Positions 16,136 to 24,022 of a stretch of 40,570 nt of DNA are shown here, in pieces. The notes beneath the pieces were generated by a model. That model had not been told where the DNA came from, searched no databases, and worked only from the letters and a program-made list of their open reading frames with translations. How positions within the stretch are numbered: the stretch's first letter is position 1; each line of letters starts with the position of its first letter. The translations under genes were made by a program, and so were the position numbers. Source of the DNA: Nocardia wallacei (GTDB taxonomy: Bacteria; Actinomycetota; Actinomycetes; Mycobacteriales; Mycobacteriaceae); assembly GCF_029869545.1 (NCBI RefSeq), contig NZ_JARWQD010000162.1:1-40570 (forward strand), in the 5' to 3' direction.

Positions 16136-17734
16136 GTGAGAATCAAGCGCAGTATCCGATCCGCAACCCTGGCCGCCGTGCTGTGCGCAGCAGCCGCCTG
16201 CTCGTCCGGGAGCGATCCGGAGGCCCTGACCACCGGCACGGATCGGCCGCTGGAGATCTCACCGGAGGACCTGCTCGCTCGCACCGGCGGCCGCACCGCG
16301 GTGGCGATCGCCGATCCGCAGCACGGCCGGATCGAGCACCGCGCCGACGGCACCCTGGTCTACCTCCCGGACCCCGGTTACACCGGCGCGGACACCCTCA
16401 CGATCACCACGACCGACGCGGTGCGCCGCTACACCACCGACATCCCGCCGCTCGGCCGCTTCGGCGAAACGACCGTGCAGGGCAGCGGATTCGGCTCCGC
16501 GTTCACCCCGGTGCCCGGATCCCCCGGCGAGTTCTACGGGCTCACCGACCGCGGCCCGAACGTCGACGGCCCGAACAAGAATGAAAAGCTCACTCCGACA
16601 CCGGATTTCGTTCCGAAGATCGGACGGTTCCGGTTGTCCGGCACGCGCGCCGAGCTGAAATCGACGATCGAGCTGAAAAACCGTGCGGGAGTGCCGTTCA
16701 ACGGGCTGATCGACGCGGCCGCCTCGACCGGCGAGACGATCCGCGACCTCGCCGGTAATCTGCTCGCCCCCACCGATCACGGGCTCGACACCGAGGGCCT
16801 GGTGGCGCTGCCCGACGGAACCTTCTGGGTCTCCGACGAATACGGGCCCTTCCTGGTGCATTTCGATGCCTCCGGAACCGAATTGGAGCGGCTGGCCCCG
16901 GGTAGCGGTCTGCCGGAGGAACTCTCGCTGCGCACCCCCAACCAGGGCATGGAGGGACTGACCGTGACCCCGGACGGCAATACTCTTGTCGGTATCGTCC
17001 AAAGTGGTTTGCAGACACCGGGAGTCGGCTCCGCGCGCGAGGTGCCGATGACCCGCATCGTCACCGTCGATCTGAAGACCAAGGCGGTCGGGGAGTTCGT
17101 GTACCCGCTGGAGGATCCCAAGCGCAAACTGGCCGTCTCCGAGATCACCGCATTGAGCGACACCACCTTCGTGGTCGACGAGCGAGACGGCGAGCTCGCC
17201 CCGAAGGCGAGCAAGAAGCTGTGGACCATCGACATCTCGGGCGCCACCGATGTGGGACCGCGGGCGGCCGTGCCCGGCGCACACTACGACCCGAAACTCG
17301 GCCTGCTCGTCGGCGGCATTCCCCTCGAGACCCATGTCGGCACCGTGCCCACCGCCGAGGGCGTGGCCGCGCTGCGGCGGGCCGCGATCACCCCGGTGAC
17401 CAAGCGGTCGAACCTCGATCTGGGCGGGCTCGTCGACGGCCTGGCCCCCGACGGCGGCTTCTTCGGTCACGACAAGATCGAGGGCGTCGCGACCATGGGG
17501 GGCGGGCCCGAAGGGCAGGGGGGTGGGAACGAAACCTTCGGCGGCAGGACGCTCTACATCGCCAACGACTCCGATTTCGGCCTGGCCGGTAGCACCGGCG
17601 AGCGGCCGCCGTTCGGACTGCGGGCGAAGACCCTGCCGGACGGCACCCAGGACACCGGCGAAATCCTCGAGGTCGACACCGGCAAACTGCCCGCACGCAC
17701 CGAGACCACCTCGATCGCGGTGACCGTGGGCTGA
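16136..17734 (+). CDS. Secreted lipoprotein, phytase-like esterase domain
   Basis: A 532-residue predicted lipoprotein. The N-terminus is a signal peptide with Cys in AAAAC-SSGSD as the likely lipidation site. Residues ~45-100 resemble a cadherin/Ig-like repeat (GRIEHRADGTLVYLPDPGYTG, then DTLTIT). The rest is the esterase-like phytase domain (PF13449), with FYGLTDRGPNVDG, DTEGLVALPDGTFWVSDEYGP, NQGMEGLTVTPDG, ISEITALSDTTFVVDERDG-type blades and LYIANDSDFG. Proteins of this family are beta-propellers that probably hydrolyse phosphate or other esters outside the membrane. GTG 16136 is the only start that keeps the signal peptide. It is divergent from the mycothiol-dependent enzyme; no link between them is evident. 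Confidence 0.85.
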   Translation: MRIKRSIRSATLAAVLCAAAACSSGSDPEALTTGTDRPLEISPEDLLARTGGRTAVAIADPQHGRIEHRADGTLVYLPDPGYTGADTLTITTTDAVRRYTTDIPPLGRFGETTVQGSGFGSAFTPVPGSPGEFYGLTDRGPNVDGPNKNEKLTPTPDFVPKIGRFRLSGTRAELKSTIELKNRAGVPFNGLIDAAASTGETIRDLAGNLLAPTDHGLDTEGLVALPDGTFWVSDEYGPFLVHFDASGTELERLAPGSGLPEELSLRTPNQGMEGLTVTPDGNTLVGIVQSGLQTPGVGSAREVPMTRIVTVDLKTKAVGEFVYPLEDPKRKLAVSEITALSDTTFVVDERDGELAPKASKKLWTIDISGATDVGPRAAVPGAHYDPKLGLLVGGIPLETHVGTVPTAEGVAALRRAAITPVTKRSNLDLGGLVDGLAPDGGFFGHDKIEGVATMGGGPEGQGGGNETFGGRTLYIANDSDFGLAGSTGERPPFGLRAKTLPDGTQDTGEILEVDTGKLPARTETTSIAVTVG

Positions 17735-17796
17735 TTCTCAGGATTTACCCATGTGCCGCACGGATCCCTGACAGCCGGCGATGTCACGGTGGAGTC

Positions 17797-17925
17797 ATGA
17801 ACATCGTGATCGAAGCCGTCATCCTGGCCGCCACCGTGGCCATCCTGGGCGTCATGGCCCTGTCGGGGGCGGTGGCATCGTCGGCCCCGCGCTCGCTGGT
17901 CGCCGTGCGCGCCCGCCGCCGCTGA
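17797..17925 (+). CDS. Possible 42-aa membrane peptide
   Basis: A short frame encodes one hydrophobic helix (IVIEAVILAATVAILGVMAL) followed by a basic tail ending RARRR, a normal topology for a small inner-membrane protein. GGTGGAG lies two bases before the ATG. The 3' part overlaps the end of the convergent DUF998 gene by 74 bases, which lowers confidence. No homologue is recognised. Confidence 0.35.
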   Translation: MNIVIEAVILAATVAILGVMALSGAVASSAPRSLVAVRARRR

Positions 17926-18580
17926 TCCGGTCGGCCACCCGGATCTGCGCGGCCAGCGCGAGCAGCCACACCGATATCGCGCCCACCTGGATGCGCTGGG
18001 CGATGCCGAGCGCGTAGTCGCCGGGCAGGTTGTCGGCGATCAGCATCCATGCGGTCGCCACCGCCGCGATCCCCAGGATCCACAGGCCGGAATGCCGCAG
18101 GATCGGCCAGCGCCGGTAACGGAACGCGGCCGCACTGAACGCGATCATGGCCACGAAGATCGACGTCACGGCGAGCGTACTGGTCAGCGCGTGCACCTGA
18201 TGCAGCTGCGGGAACAGGCCCTTGTCGCAGTTGTCCGCGCAGGGCTGCAGCGGCCAGCGTGCGTCCGCGATGGTCGCCGCGCCGAAGCAGCCCAGGGCGA
18301 CCCACCCGACCGTCGACAACCGCCGCCGCGAGAACGCGAGGAGCCCGCCCGCCGCGGCCGCCAGCGCCAGCATCCCCGTGAGCGTGTCCCCGGTGGAGAA
18401 GACCCACCGGTAGGGCCTGCCCTCCTCGTCCAGCTGACTGAGAAACGAGGTGACCGGGTCCAGGCCGACCGGCAGCACGAATTCGAGCACCCACGACGAG
18501 TAGCAGACACCGGCCAGCGCGATCGCCGGTGCGATGCACCAGCGCAGGACGCGCTTCCACCGGCGCTCGTCAGGCGTCAT
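17852..18580 (-). CDS. DUF998-family membrane protein
   Basis: A 242-residue integral membrane protein of the DUF998 family with about six TM helices. Recognisable parts are WVLEFVLPVGLDPVTSFLSQLDEEGRPYRWVF after the first helix (the DPVTSFLSQL region is conserved), a Cys-containing loop ADARWPLQPCADNCDKG, and HQVHALTSTLAVTSIFVAM. Function of the family is not established. ATG 18580 with GAGGG close upstream is preferred; ATG 18640 would add 20 polar residues. The C-terminal tail is Pro-rich and overlaps a possible small gene on the other strand. Confidence 0.75.
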   Translation of the reverse strand: MTPDERRWKRVLRWCIAPAIALAGVCYSSWVLEFVLPVGLDPVTSFLSQLDEEGRPYRWVFSTGDTLTGMLALAAAAGGLLAFSRRRLSTVGWVALGCFGAATIADARWPLQPCADNCDKGLFPQLHQVHALTSTLAVTSIFVAMIAFSAAAFRYRRWPILRHSGLWILGIAAVATAWMLIADNLPGDYALGIAQRIQVGAISVWLLALAAQIRVADRISGGGRARRPASAGPTMPPPPTGP

Positions 18581-18652
18581 TGCCCTCGCTTCATCGGACT
18601 GGTCGGCTGGTTGTTCGGGTTCCCATCCATCATGACCCATCGGCCGCGCGAC

Positions 18653-19072
18653 CTATCGGCCCGACAGCGCCGCCTGCACCCGATCGGCGGCGTGCAGGGC
18701 GTCCTCGTGCTCCCACACCCGCACCACGAGCCACCCGGCCGCGGTCAGGCGGTCGTCGGTATCCCGATCCCGCCGGACGTTCCCGGCCAGCTTCTCGGCC
18801 CACCACTGCCCGTTGTTCTTCGGATAGGTGGCGTGCTCCGGGCAGCAGTGCCAGAAACAACCGTCCACGTACACGGCCACCTTGCGGCGCGGGAACACCA
18901 GGTCGGCGCGCCGCCGCAAGCCCGCGAGCGGAGCCCGATCGACGAAGAACCGGCAGCCGCGGCGATGCAACTCCTTGCGCAGCGCGGTCTCGGGCGCGGT
19001 ACCGACCCGCCGCTGCCGCGACATCCGTACGCTGGTCCGCGCGTCGGTGCGGGGTCGCCCATATCCGTTCAC
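18653..19072 (-). CDS. vsr: Vsr-type very short patch repair endonuclease
   Basis: A 139-residue Vsr homologue. Vsr nicks next to T:G mismatches formed when 5-methylcytosine deaminates, starting repair at sites methylated by its partner. Family motifs are RRADLVFPRRKVAVYVDGC (catalytic Asp about residue 57), CFWHCCPEHATYPKNN with zinc-binding Cys and His, and a closing GWLVVRVWEHED. GTG 19072 has AGGAGG five bases upstream and overlaps the methyltransferase stop by four bases (GTGA), so the two are co-translated. The frame upstream of this start is shadow. Together they protect the genome from the mutagenic effect of the methyltransferase. Confidence 0.92.
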   Translation of the reverse strand: MNGYGRPRTDARTSVRMSRQRRVGTAPETALRKELHRRGCRFFVDRAPLAGLRRRADLVFPRRKVAVYVDGCFWHCCPEHATYPKNNGQWWAEKLAGNVRRDRDTDDRLTAAGWLVVRVWEHEDALHAADRVQAALSGR

Positions 19073-20226
19073 GCCGCCTCCTGCGGAAACCCTCCCATGC
19101 GGAGCAGATGGTTTTCCATATCGGTGAGGAAGCCGGGCGGGAAGCGCAGGTTGCCGCGGGCGGCACGGCGCAGGAAGCCCGCGGTGGCGCGGGCCGACAG
19201 CAGGCGCGGGTCCTCCAGAAACCAGCGCAGATCCTCGTACGGCTGATGCACGGGCCAGGTGGAGACGGCCACGCGATGGGCCGTCCCGTCTCGGCCCCAC
19301 GCGGCCGCGGGCCAGCGGTGCGCGGGCAGCGGCAGTTCGTCGGGGACCGTGTCGACCGCGGGATCGGCCAGGCGCGCCCCGGCCCACAGCGCCATGCGCA
19401 CGCTCACCGCATTGCCGACCAACTTCCATCGATGCCCCTGCCGGACCCCGGCGGCCGCCAGCGCCGGTTCGGTCCAGCCACTCGAAAAGCCTTGCAGGCG
19501 TTCGGCATCGGTGATCCCCGGGGTGATGATCTCGCCGGACGGCAGCCGGATCGCAGGTGGGCTGGCGATGCCCAGCCCGGAACCGCCCTTGAGGGTCGGC
19601 ACGGCATTGACCGCCCAGCCCAGCCCGCGCACGCCCTCGGTCCAGTAGAAGCCGCACGGGTCGGTGTCGGGATCACCGATCACGCGCGGCCCGGCGTCGG
19701 TGCCGAACAGCACCGGACGCGGGTCCTCGGTGCGCGACGCCAGCATCAGCACCCGCTGCCGCCGCTGCGGCAGGCCGAACGCGCGCGCGTCCACCACCCG
19801 GTAGGCCCAGGTGTAGCCGAGCTCCTCCAGCGCGCGGGTGATGTGCAGCATCGCGCGCCCGCGGTCGAGCTGCAGCATGAACGGCACGTTCTCGATCAGC
19901 AGCCAGCGCGGTCCCCGCTTGCGTCGCACCAGCCGGAACACCTCGTCCACCAACCCCGAACGCGCGCCACCGATTCCAGCGGTGCGCCCGGCCTGCGACA
20001 GGTCCTGGCAGGGAAATCCGGCGGCCACCAGATCCGTCCCCGCGGGCAGCGCCCGCAGCCGGGTGACGTCGGTGTGCAGTTCGACCTCGGGAAACCGCGC
20101 CGCCAGCACCGCCCGCGCCCCCGGATCGATCTCGCACAACAGCTCGGTCCCCCATCCGTGCGCGCTCAGGCCCAGCTCCAACCCGCCGATCCCGGCGAAC
20201 AGCCCGACCATCCGCGCGCCCGTCAC
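19069..20226 (-). CDS. DNA (cytosine-5)-methyltransferase
   Basis: A 385-residue C5-cytosine methyltransferase. The ordered motifs are complete: I, LFAGIGGLELGLSAHG (SAM binding, from residue 9); IV, GFPCQDLSQAG with catalytic Cys about residue 73; VI, ENVP; VIII, QRRQRVLML; and X, GNAVSVRMALWAG. The target-recognition region between VIII and IX is short, so the recognition sequence cannot be read. The start is GTG 20226 with AGGGA upstream. It overlaps vsr by four bases. No restriction endonuclease gene is adjacent on either side: the gene upstream is a small membrane protein on the other strand. It therefore looks like an orphan methyltransferase with repair partner, or a restriction system that lost its nuclease. 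Confidence 0.9.
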   Translation of the reverse strand: MTGARMVGLFAGIGGLELGLSAHGWGTELLCEIDPGARAVLAARFPEVELHTDVTRLRALPAGTDLVAAGFPCQDLSQAGRTAGIGGARSGLVDEVFRLVRRKRGPRWLLIENVPFMLQLDRGRAMLHITRALEELGYTWAYRVVDARAFGLPQRRQRVLMLASRTEDPRPVLFGTDAGPRVIGDPDTDPCGFYWTEGVRGLGWAVNAVPTLKGGSGLGIASPPAIRLPSGEIITPGITDAERLQGFSSGWTEPALAAAGVRQGHRWKLVGNAVSVRMALWAGARLADPAVDTVPDELPLPAHRWPAAAWGRDGTAHRVAVSTWPVHQPYEDLRWFLEDPRLLSARATAGFLRRAARGNLRFPPGFLTDMENHLLRMGGFPQEAA

Positions 20227-20372
20227 TCCCAGTCCCTTCCCGTCCGGTCCCCCGGCTCCGCCACCGCCGTGCCGGGCCTGCGGGAGAACGTTACTCGAGT
20301 GCTCGAGGGCGGTATGTGATCAACACCCGGTCGACGGGGATGCGCAGGAACCTGGCCCAGGCAGTGCCGCCG

Positions 20373-20378
20373 TAGACT
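20373..20378 (+). promoter_or_regulatory. -10 box of a leaderless promoter
   Basis: TAGACT lies exactly six bases before GTG 20385 and no ribosome site precedes the start. Confidence 0.5.
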
Positions 20379-20384
20379 GGTGGC

Positions 20385-20741
20385 GTGGGCCGACTACTGT
20401 TCCTTGTCCTCCTCGTTGCCGCGCTGGCGCTGGTCGCGTGGTGGATTTCGCGCGAGTGGTCCGGGAACGCCGAACGCGTGGCCGCCGCCAAGGCCGAGGT
20501 GCGGTGCCACATGGACCGCATGGGCAACGAGCTGGTCCTGCTCGACCCCGACAACGATGCCGCCCTCGACGCGCTCGGCGAGGCCTCCGACCGCATGAAC
20601 GTCGCCCGCACCCAGCTGGCCTCCGCCACCACCCTCGGTCAGGTCCGCATCGCCCGCGAAACCGCCCGCAGCGGCCTGTATTTCATTCGCAAGGCCCGCG
20701 AAGCCATGGGCCTGGATCCCGGGCCGCCGATCCCGCGCTGA
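20385..20741 (+). CDS. Small single-TM conserved hypothetical protein
   Basis: A 118-residue protein with one N-terminal TM helix (LLFLVLLVAALALVAWWI) and a helical cytoplasmic or extracytoplasmic domain of about 95 residues. That domain has short heptad-like stretches (AERVAAAKAEVRCHMDRMG, then EASDRMNVARTQLASATTLG) and ends in a Pro-rich tail. I know no function. The start codon GTG 20385 has a TAGACT box six bases upstream, so the transcript is probably leaderless. It is divergent from the methyltransferase-vsr operon and stands alone. Confidence 0.7.
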   Translation: MGRLLFLVLLVAALALVAWWISREWSGNAERVAAAKAEVRCHMDRMGNELVLLDPDNDAALDALGEASDRMNVARTQLASATTLGQVRIARETARSGLYFIRKAREAMGLDPGPPIPR

Positions 20742-20803
20742 ACCACGCCGGTTCGGCCTGGACTGTGCACCGCCGTAATCGCCCCGCGCCAGCGATTGCG
20801 GCC

Positions 20804-20837
20804 GATACTGTGACGAGTTCGCTTGTCCCGCAGTATC
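20804..20837. promoter_or_regulatory. Inverted repeat upstream of a secreted-protein gene
   Basis: GATACTG (20804-20810) and CAGTATC (20831-20837) form a perfect 7-bp inverted repeat with a 20-base interval, 57 bases before the start at 20894. It could be a regulator site or the outer parts of a promoter; the long interval makes this weak. Confidence 0.25.
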
Positions 20838-20893
20838 ATCGGCGCAACAGCACCGCGTGTGTGGCGGTCTCGGTCGCAGTGGGTTCGAAGGGT

Positions 20894-21244
20894 ATGGCAA
20901 GAATGCATCGAAACACCCTGGTAAAGGCCGCACGCCTGGTCACGGCCCTGACCCTGCCGCTGGTCACGACCACCATGGTCGCCGCAGCCGCGTCCGCCGA
21001 CCCGGTCCGACCCGTCGGCGTCCCCCTGCAGAGCGAGGACGTCACCACCAACCCGAACGCCCTGATCCCCGACCCGGTACTGAACGGCGCCTCCGCAGGC
21101 GCATCGGTCGGCTCGGCGATCGGCTCCGCCGTCGGCCTTGCCACCGGTTCGGTAACCGGTTCCGGCGGCTCGCTCCTCGGCGCCCTGATCGGCGCCGTAG
21201 TAGGCGCCACAAACCCGGGAGTGGTCCCCCAGGTCCTCCCCTGA
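20894..21244 (+). CDS. Small secreted glycine-zipper-like protein
   Basis: A 116-residue protein with a clear Sec signal peptide (MARMHRNTLVKAARLV, a hydrophobic core, then AAAASA before DP). The mature part is short and ends in a Gly/Ala/Ser-rich repeat with small residues every fourth position (GASVGSAIGSAVGLATGSVTG), a glycine-zipper pattern found in membrane-associating or cell-envelope proteins. GAAGG stands just before ATG 20894; ATG 20903 is an alternative. Similar short secreted proteins are frequent in Nocardia; function is unknown. Confidence 0.65.
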   Translation: MARMHRNTLVKAARLVTALTLPLVTTTMVAAAASADPVRPVGVPLQSEDVTTNPNALIPDPVLNGASAGASVGSAIGSAVGLATGSVTGSGGSLLGALIGAVVGATNPGVVPQVLP

Positions 21245-21273
21245 CCCCCGCACATCCCGCTCCACGCCGAGGC

Positions 21274-21304
21274 TTGCACCTCACGTGACGTGAGGTCCTA
21301 GGGT
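21274..21304 (+). promoter_or_regulatory. MerR-type promoter with 19-bp spacer and operator palindrome
   Basis: TTGCAC (21274-21279) and TAGGGT (21299-21304) are separated by exactly 19 bp, the overlong spacing that MerR-family activators correct by untwisting DNA. The spacer region holds the perfect palindrome ACCTCACG-TGA-CGTGAGGT (21278-21296). The -10 box ends seven bases before the GTG at 21312, so the message is leaderless or nearly so. The fused regulator downstream is the obvious ligand. Confidence 0.75.
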
Positions 21305-21311
21305 CGGGTTT

Positions 21312-22103
21312 GTGACTACCGCGAGCTACCTCAAGGTCGGTGACCTGGCCACGGCGACCGGGATGACGGTGCGGACGCTGCACTACTACGACGAGATCGG
21401 GCTGCTGTCGCCGTCCGGTCGCAGCGGGGCGGGCCACCGGCTGTATTCGGCGGCGGACGTGGAGCGGTTGTATCGCATCGGCCTGCTGCGCCGGCTCGGG
21501 CTGCGGCTGGACGAGGTGTCGGCGGCGCTCGACGATCCGGACCAGGATCTGGTTGCCATGATGAACCGCCACATCGGTCAACTCGACCGCAAGCTCGCCG
21601 TCGGTCACCGCCTGCGTCAGCGCCTGACCACCATGGTCGGCGCCCTCGCCGAACAACGCAGCCTCGACACCCGGGAGCTGCTCGGAACACTGGAGGATAT
21701 GGCCATGCTGGACACCATGATTCAGCGTCGGATACCCACGCTCGTCTACACCGATATCGAGGCGGCCCACACATTCCTGACCGAGGTCTTCGGCCTGGAA
21801 CCGGGCCAGATCGCACACGCCGCCGACGGCACCGCGGTCCACGCCGAGGTCACCGCGGGCGACGGGGTGCTCTGGCTGCACCAGACCGCACCGCAGTTCG
21901 GACTGCGCTCCCCGCAGCAGGTCGGCGCCTGCACCGAGGGCATGTCGATCGTCGTCGACGACGTCGACGCGCACTATCGCCACGCGAAATCCGCGGGCGC
22001 GGACATCATCTACGAGCCCACCGACCAGGTCTACGGCTACCGCGACTACAGCGTCCACGACAATGAACGGCACCTGTGGACATTCATGTCACCGCTGCAG
22101 TGA
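21312..22103 (+). CDS. MerR-family regulator fused to a VOC (glyoxalase-like) domain
   Basis: A 263-residue two-domain protein. Residues ~7-75 are a MerR winged helix (LKVGDLATATGMTVRTLHYYDEIGLL, then GHRLYSAADVERLYRIGLLRRLG), followed by a dimerisation helix to about residue 135. The C-terminal ~115 residues are a vicinal-oxygen-chelate/glyoxalase-like domain (TLVYTDIEAAHTFLTEVFGL through VDAHYRHAKSAGADI to YGYRDYSVHDNERHLWTF). VOC domains bind metals or antibiotics or act on small molecules, so this half probably senses or sequesters a ligand. A MerR-type promoter and palindrome directly upstream indicate autoregulation. No target gene other than itself is adjacent; the next gene is convergent. 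Confidence 0.85.
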   Translation: MTTASYLKVGDLATATGMTVRTLHYYDEIGLLSPSGRSGAGHRLYSAADVERLYRIGLLRRLGLRLDEVSAALDDPDQDLVAMMNRHIGQLDRKLAVGHRLRQRLTTMVGALAEQRSLDTRELLGTLEDMAMLDTMIQRRIPTLVYTDIEAAHTFLTEVFGLEPGQIAHAADGTAVHAEVTAGDGVLWLHQTAPQFGLRSPQQVGACTEGMSIVVDDVDAHYRHAKSAGADIIYEPTDQVYGYRDYSVHDNERHLWTFMSPLQ

Positions 22104-22131
22104 GACCCTGCGCCACACGGGTGTCCGGCGG

Positions 22132-23052
22132 TCAGCGGCCCTGGGCGCCCGACCGCCCGGCTCGCGGCAGGTGCTCCGGATCGGGACCGTCGTCCGCCGA
22201 CGGACCCGGCGCTCCGGTCCAGGTAGCGAGCAGGCGCAGCGCGGTCTCCGATGCCGAGCCCGCCTCGGCGGTGTAGATGCACAGCGTCTGGTCGGGATCG
22301 CCCGGCAGAGAGACGCTTTCGTAGTCGATGGTGAGATCGCCGACGAGCGGATGATGGTACCGCTTGGTGCCGTGGCTGCGCTCGCGGACGTTGTGGTCCG
22401 CCCACCAGCGCCGGAATTCCGGGCTCTTGACCGCCAGTTCGCCGACGAGCTCGGTGAGTAGCGGGTCGTCCGGGTGACGGCCCGCGTCCAGGCGCAGCAC
22501 CGCGACATTGTCGCGGGCGACCTCCTCCCAGTCGACGTAGAGTTCGCGGGCGGATTCGTCGAGGAAGGTGTAGCGCAACATATTTCGGTCCCGCGGCGGA
22601 AGCGCCTCGAAGTCGGTCATCAGCGCCCGGGCGAGGCGGTTGGTCGCGAGAATGTCCATGCGGCGGCCGAAGACGAACGCCGGGGTCACGTCGTCGAGCG
22701 TCTCGAGGATGCGGCGGACCCCGGGGCGGACGCGCTGCACGCGCGCCGGATTGCGGCGCCGGGCCCGCCGCGGATTCGCCCGCGCGATCTGGAACAGATA
22801 GGACCGCTCGACCTCGTCCAGCCGCAGGGCGCGGGCGACTGCGTCGAGGACCTCGTCGGAGACGTTCAGATTGCGACCCTGTTCGAGACGGCTGTAGTAG
22901 TCCACACTCACCCCGGCGAGCTGGGCCACCTCCTCGCGGCGCAGTCCCGGCACCCGGCGCACGCCGCCCGTGCCGCCGATCTGCATGTCCTCGACGTTCA
23001 GGCGCGCGCGGCGGGTGCGCAGAAACTCCTTCAGCTCGGCGTTGTGCTCCAT
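22132..23052 (-). CDS. XRE-family regulator with MmyB-like ligand domain
   Basis: A 306-residue regulator. The N-terminal helix-turn-helix of the XRE type is explicit: GLRREEVAQLAGVSVDYYSRLEQGRNL (residues ~37-63). The C-terminal two-thirds is the MmyB-like ligand-binding domain (PF17765), with PAFVFGRRMDILATNRLARAL, DWEEVARDNVAVLRLDAGRHPDD, RRWWADHNVRERSHGTKRYHHP and a closing LPGDPDQTLCIYTAEAGS. Such regulators commonly sit divergent from one oxidoreductase gene and repress it; here that is the SDR gene at 23231. ATG 23052 begins the normal N-terminus; frame beyond it is unrelated. The ligand is unknown; related MmyB domains bind fatty-acid-like molecules. Confidence 0.85.
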   Translation of the reverse strand: MEHNAELKEFLRTRRARLNVEDMQIGGTGGVRRVPGLRREEVAQLAGVSVDYYSRLEQGRNLNVSDEVLDAVARALRLDEVERSYLFQIARANPRRARRRNPARVQRVRPGVRRILETLDDVTPAFVFGRRMDILATNRLARALMTDFEALPPRDRNMLRYTFLDESARELYVDWEEVARDNVAVLRLDAGRHPDDPLLTELVGELAVKSPEFRRWWADHNVRERSHGTKRYHHPLVGDLTIDYESVSLPGDPDQTLCIYTAEAGSASETALRLLATWTGAPGPSADDGPDPEHLPRAGRSGAQGR

Positions 23053-23106
23053 GGATCCAGTCTGACCGGACCGGGGGCACCCCGCCGCCACCAAGGTCGG
23101 TCTGCT

Positions 23107-23132
23107 GGACCCAGGTTCGCCGGACCTAGGTC
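23107..23132. promoter_or_regulatory. Tandem operator-like repeats between the XRE and SDR genes
   Basis: GGACCCAGGT (23107-23116) and GGACCTAGGT (23122-23131) are direct repeats 15 bp apart. The second contains the perfect palindrome GACCTAGGTC (23123-23132). They lie in the divergent promoter region and are likely sites for the MmyB-like regulator. Confidence 0.55.
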
Positions 23133-23230
23133 GAGCAGGGCGCGATTTGGCCGTCCGCAGGCCCGCTCTCGGCTGTTGTCTCGAATACGCGGCACCAATC
23201 GCCGCGGACGACACAGAGGAGAGATCACCG

Positions 23231-23998
23231 ATGACTACTCAGCACACCCTCGCCGGACGCGTCGCCGTCGTGACGGGCGCCTCCAGCGGTATCGGCGAGG
23301 CCACCGCCAAGCGGCTGGCCGCGTCCGGCGCGGCGGTCGCCGTGCTCGCGCGCCGGGCCGAACGGCTCGAGCTGCTGGTCAAGGACATCGAGCAGGCGGG
23401 CGGCACGGCGCTGGCGCTGGCCGTCGACGTGACCGACGCGCAGGCCGTGCGGACCGCGGCCGAGCGGGTGGCCGCCGAACTCGGCACCGCCGATCTGCTG
23501 TTCAACAATGCGGGTGTCATGCTGCCCGCGCCGGTCGAGGAGCTGCCGGTCGAGCAGTGGCAACGGCAGATCGACCTGAACGTGACCGGCCTGATGAACG
23601 CCATCGGCGCGTTCGTGCCGCAGTTGATCGCCGCGGCCGCCGACAAAGGCGTGGCCGACCTGATCAACACGTCCTCGATCGCCGCGCAGAACATCTTCCC
23701 GAATTTCGCGGTGTACTCGGGCACGAAAGCCTACGTCACGCACCTGTCGCGCACCCTGCGCGCGGAACTGGGAGCCAAGGACGTCCGCGTCTCCGCGATC
23801 GAGCCGGGCATCGTCGGCACGGAGCTGCAGAGCCATGTCACCGACGCCGGCGCCCAGGACTGGCTGGAGGGTTCCAAGCAGGCGATGACCTGGCTGGAAC
23901 CGGAGGACATCGCCGCGACCGTCGACTTCCTGGCCGCGCAGCCCCAGCGCGTGAACCTGCAGCAGGTCACCATCATGCCGACCCGCCAGCCGTCGTAA
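23231..23998 (+). CDS. Short-chain dehydrogenase/reductase
   Basis: A 255-residue classical SDR. The cofactor motif TGASSGIGEA is at residues ~16-25, NNAG follows at about residue 95, the catalytic Ser is in INTSSIAAQ, and the catalytic Tyr and Lys are in YSGTKAYV. The acidic/basic pattern after the second beta strand (LARRAERLE) suggests NADPH. It acts in the cytosol on an unknown alcohol or ketone. GAGGAGAG stands upstream of ATG 23231. It is divergent from the MmyB-like regulator, with tandem operator-like repeats in between; de-repression by a substrate-like ligand is the common arrangement. Confidence 0.88.
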   Translation: MTTQHTLAGRVAVVTGASSGIGEATAKRLAASGAAVAVLARRAERLELLVKDIEQAGGTALALAVDVTDAQAVRTAAERVAAELGTADLLFNNAGVMLPAPVEELPVEQWQRQIDLNVTGLMNAIGAFVPQLIAAAADKGVADLINTSSIAAQNIFPNFAVYSGTKAYVTHLSRTLRAELGAKDVRVSAIEPGIVGTELQSHVTDAGAQDWLEGSKQAMTWLEPEDIAATVDFLAAQPQRVNLQQVTIMPTRQPS

Positions 23999-24022
23999 CG
24001 TGGATCCTGGGCGCGCCCACCC

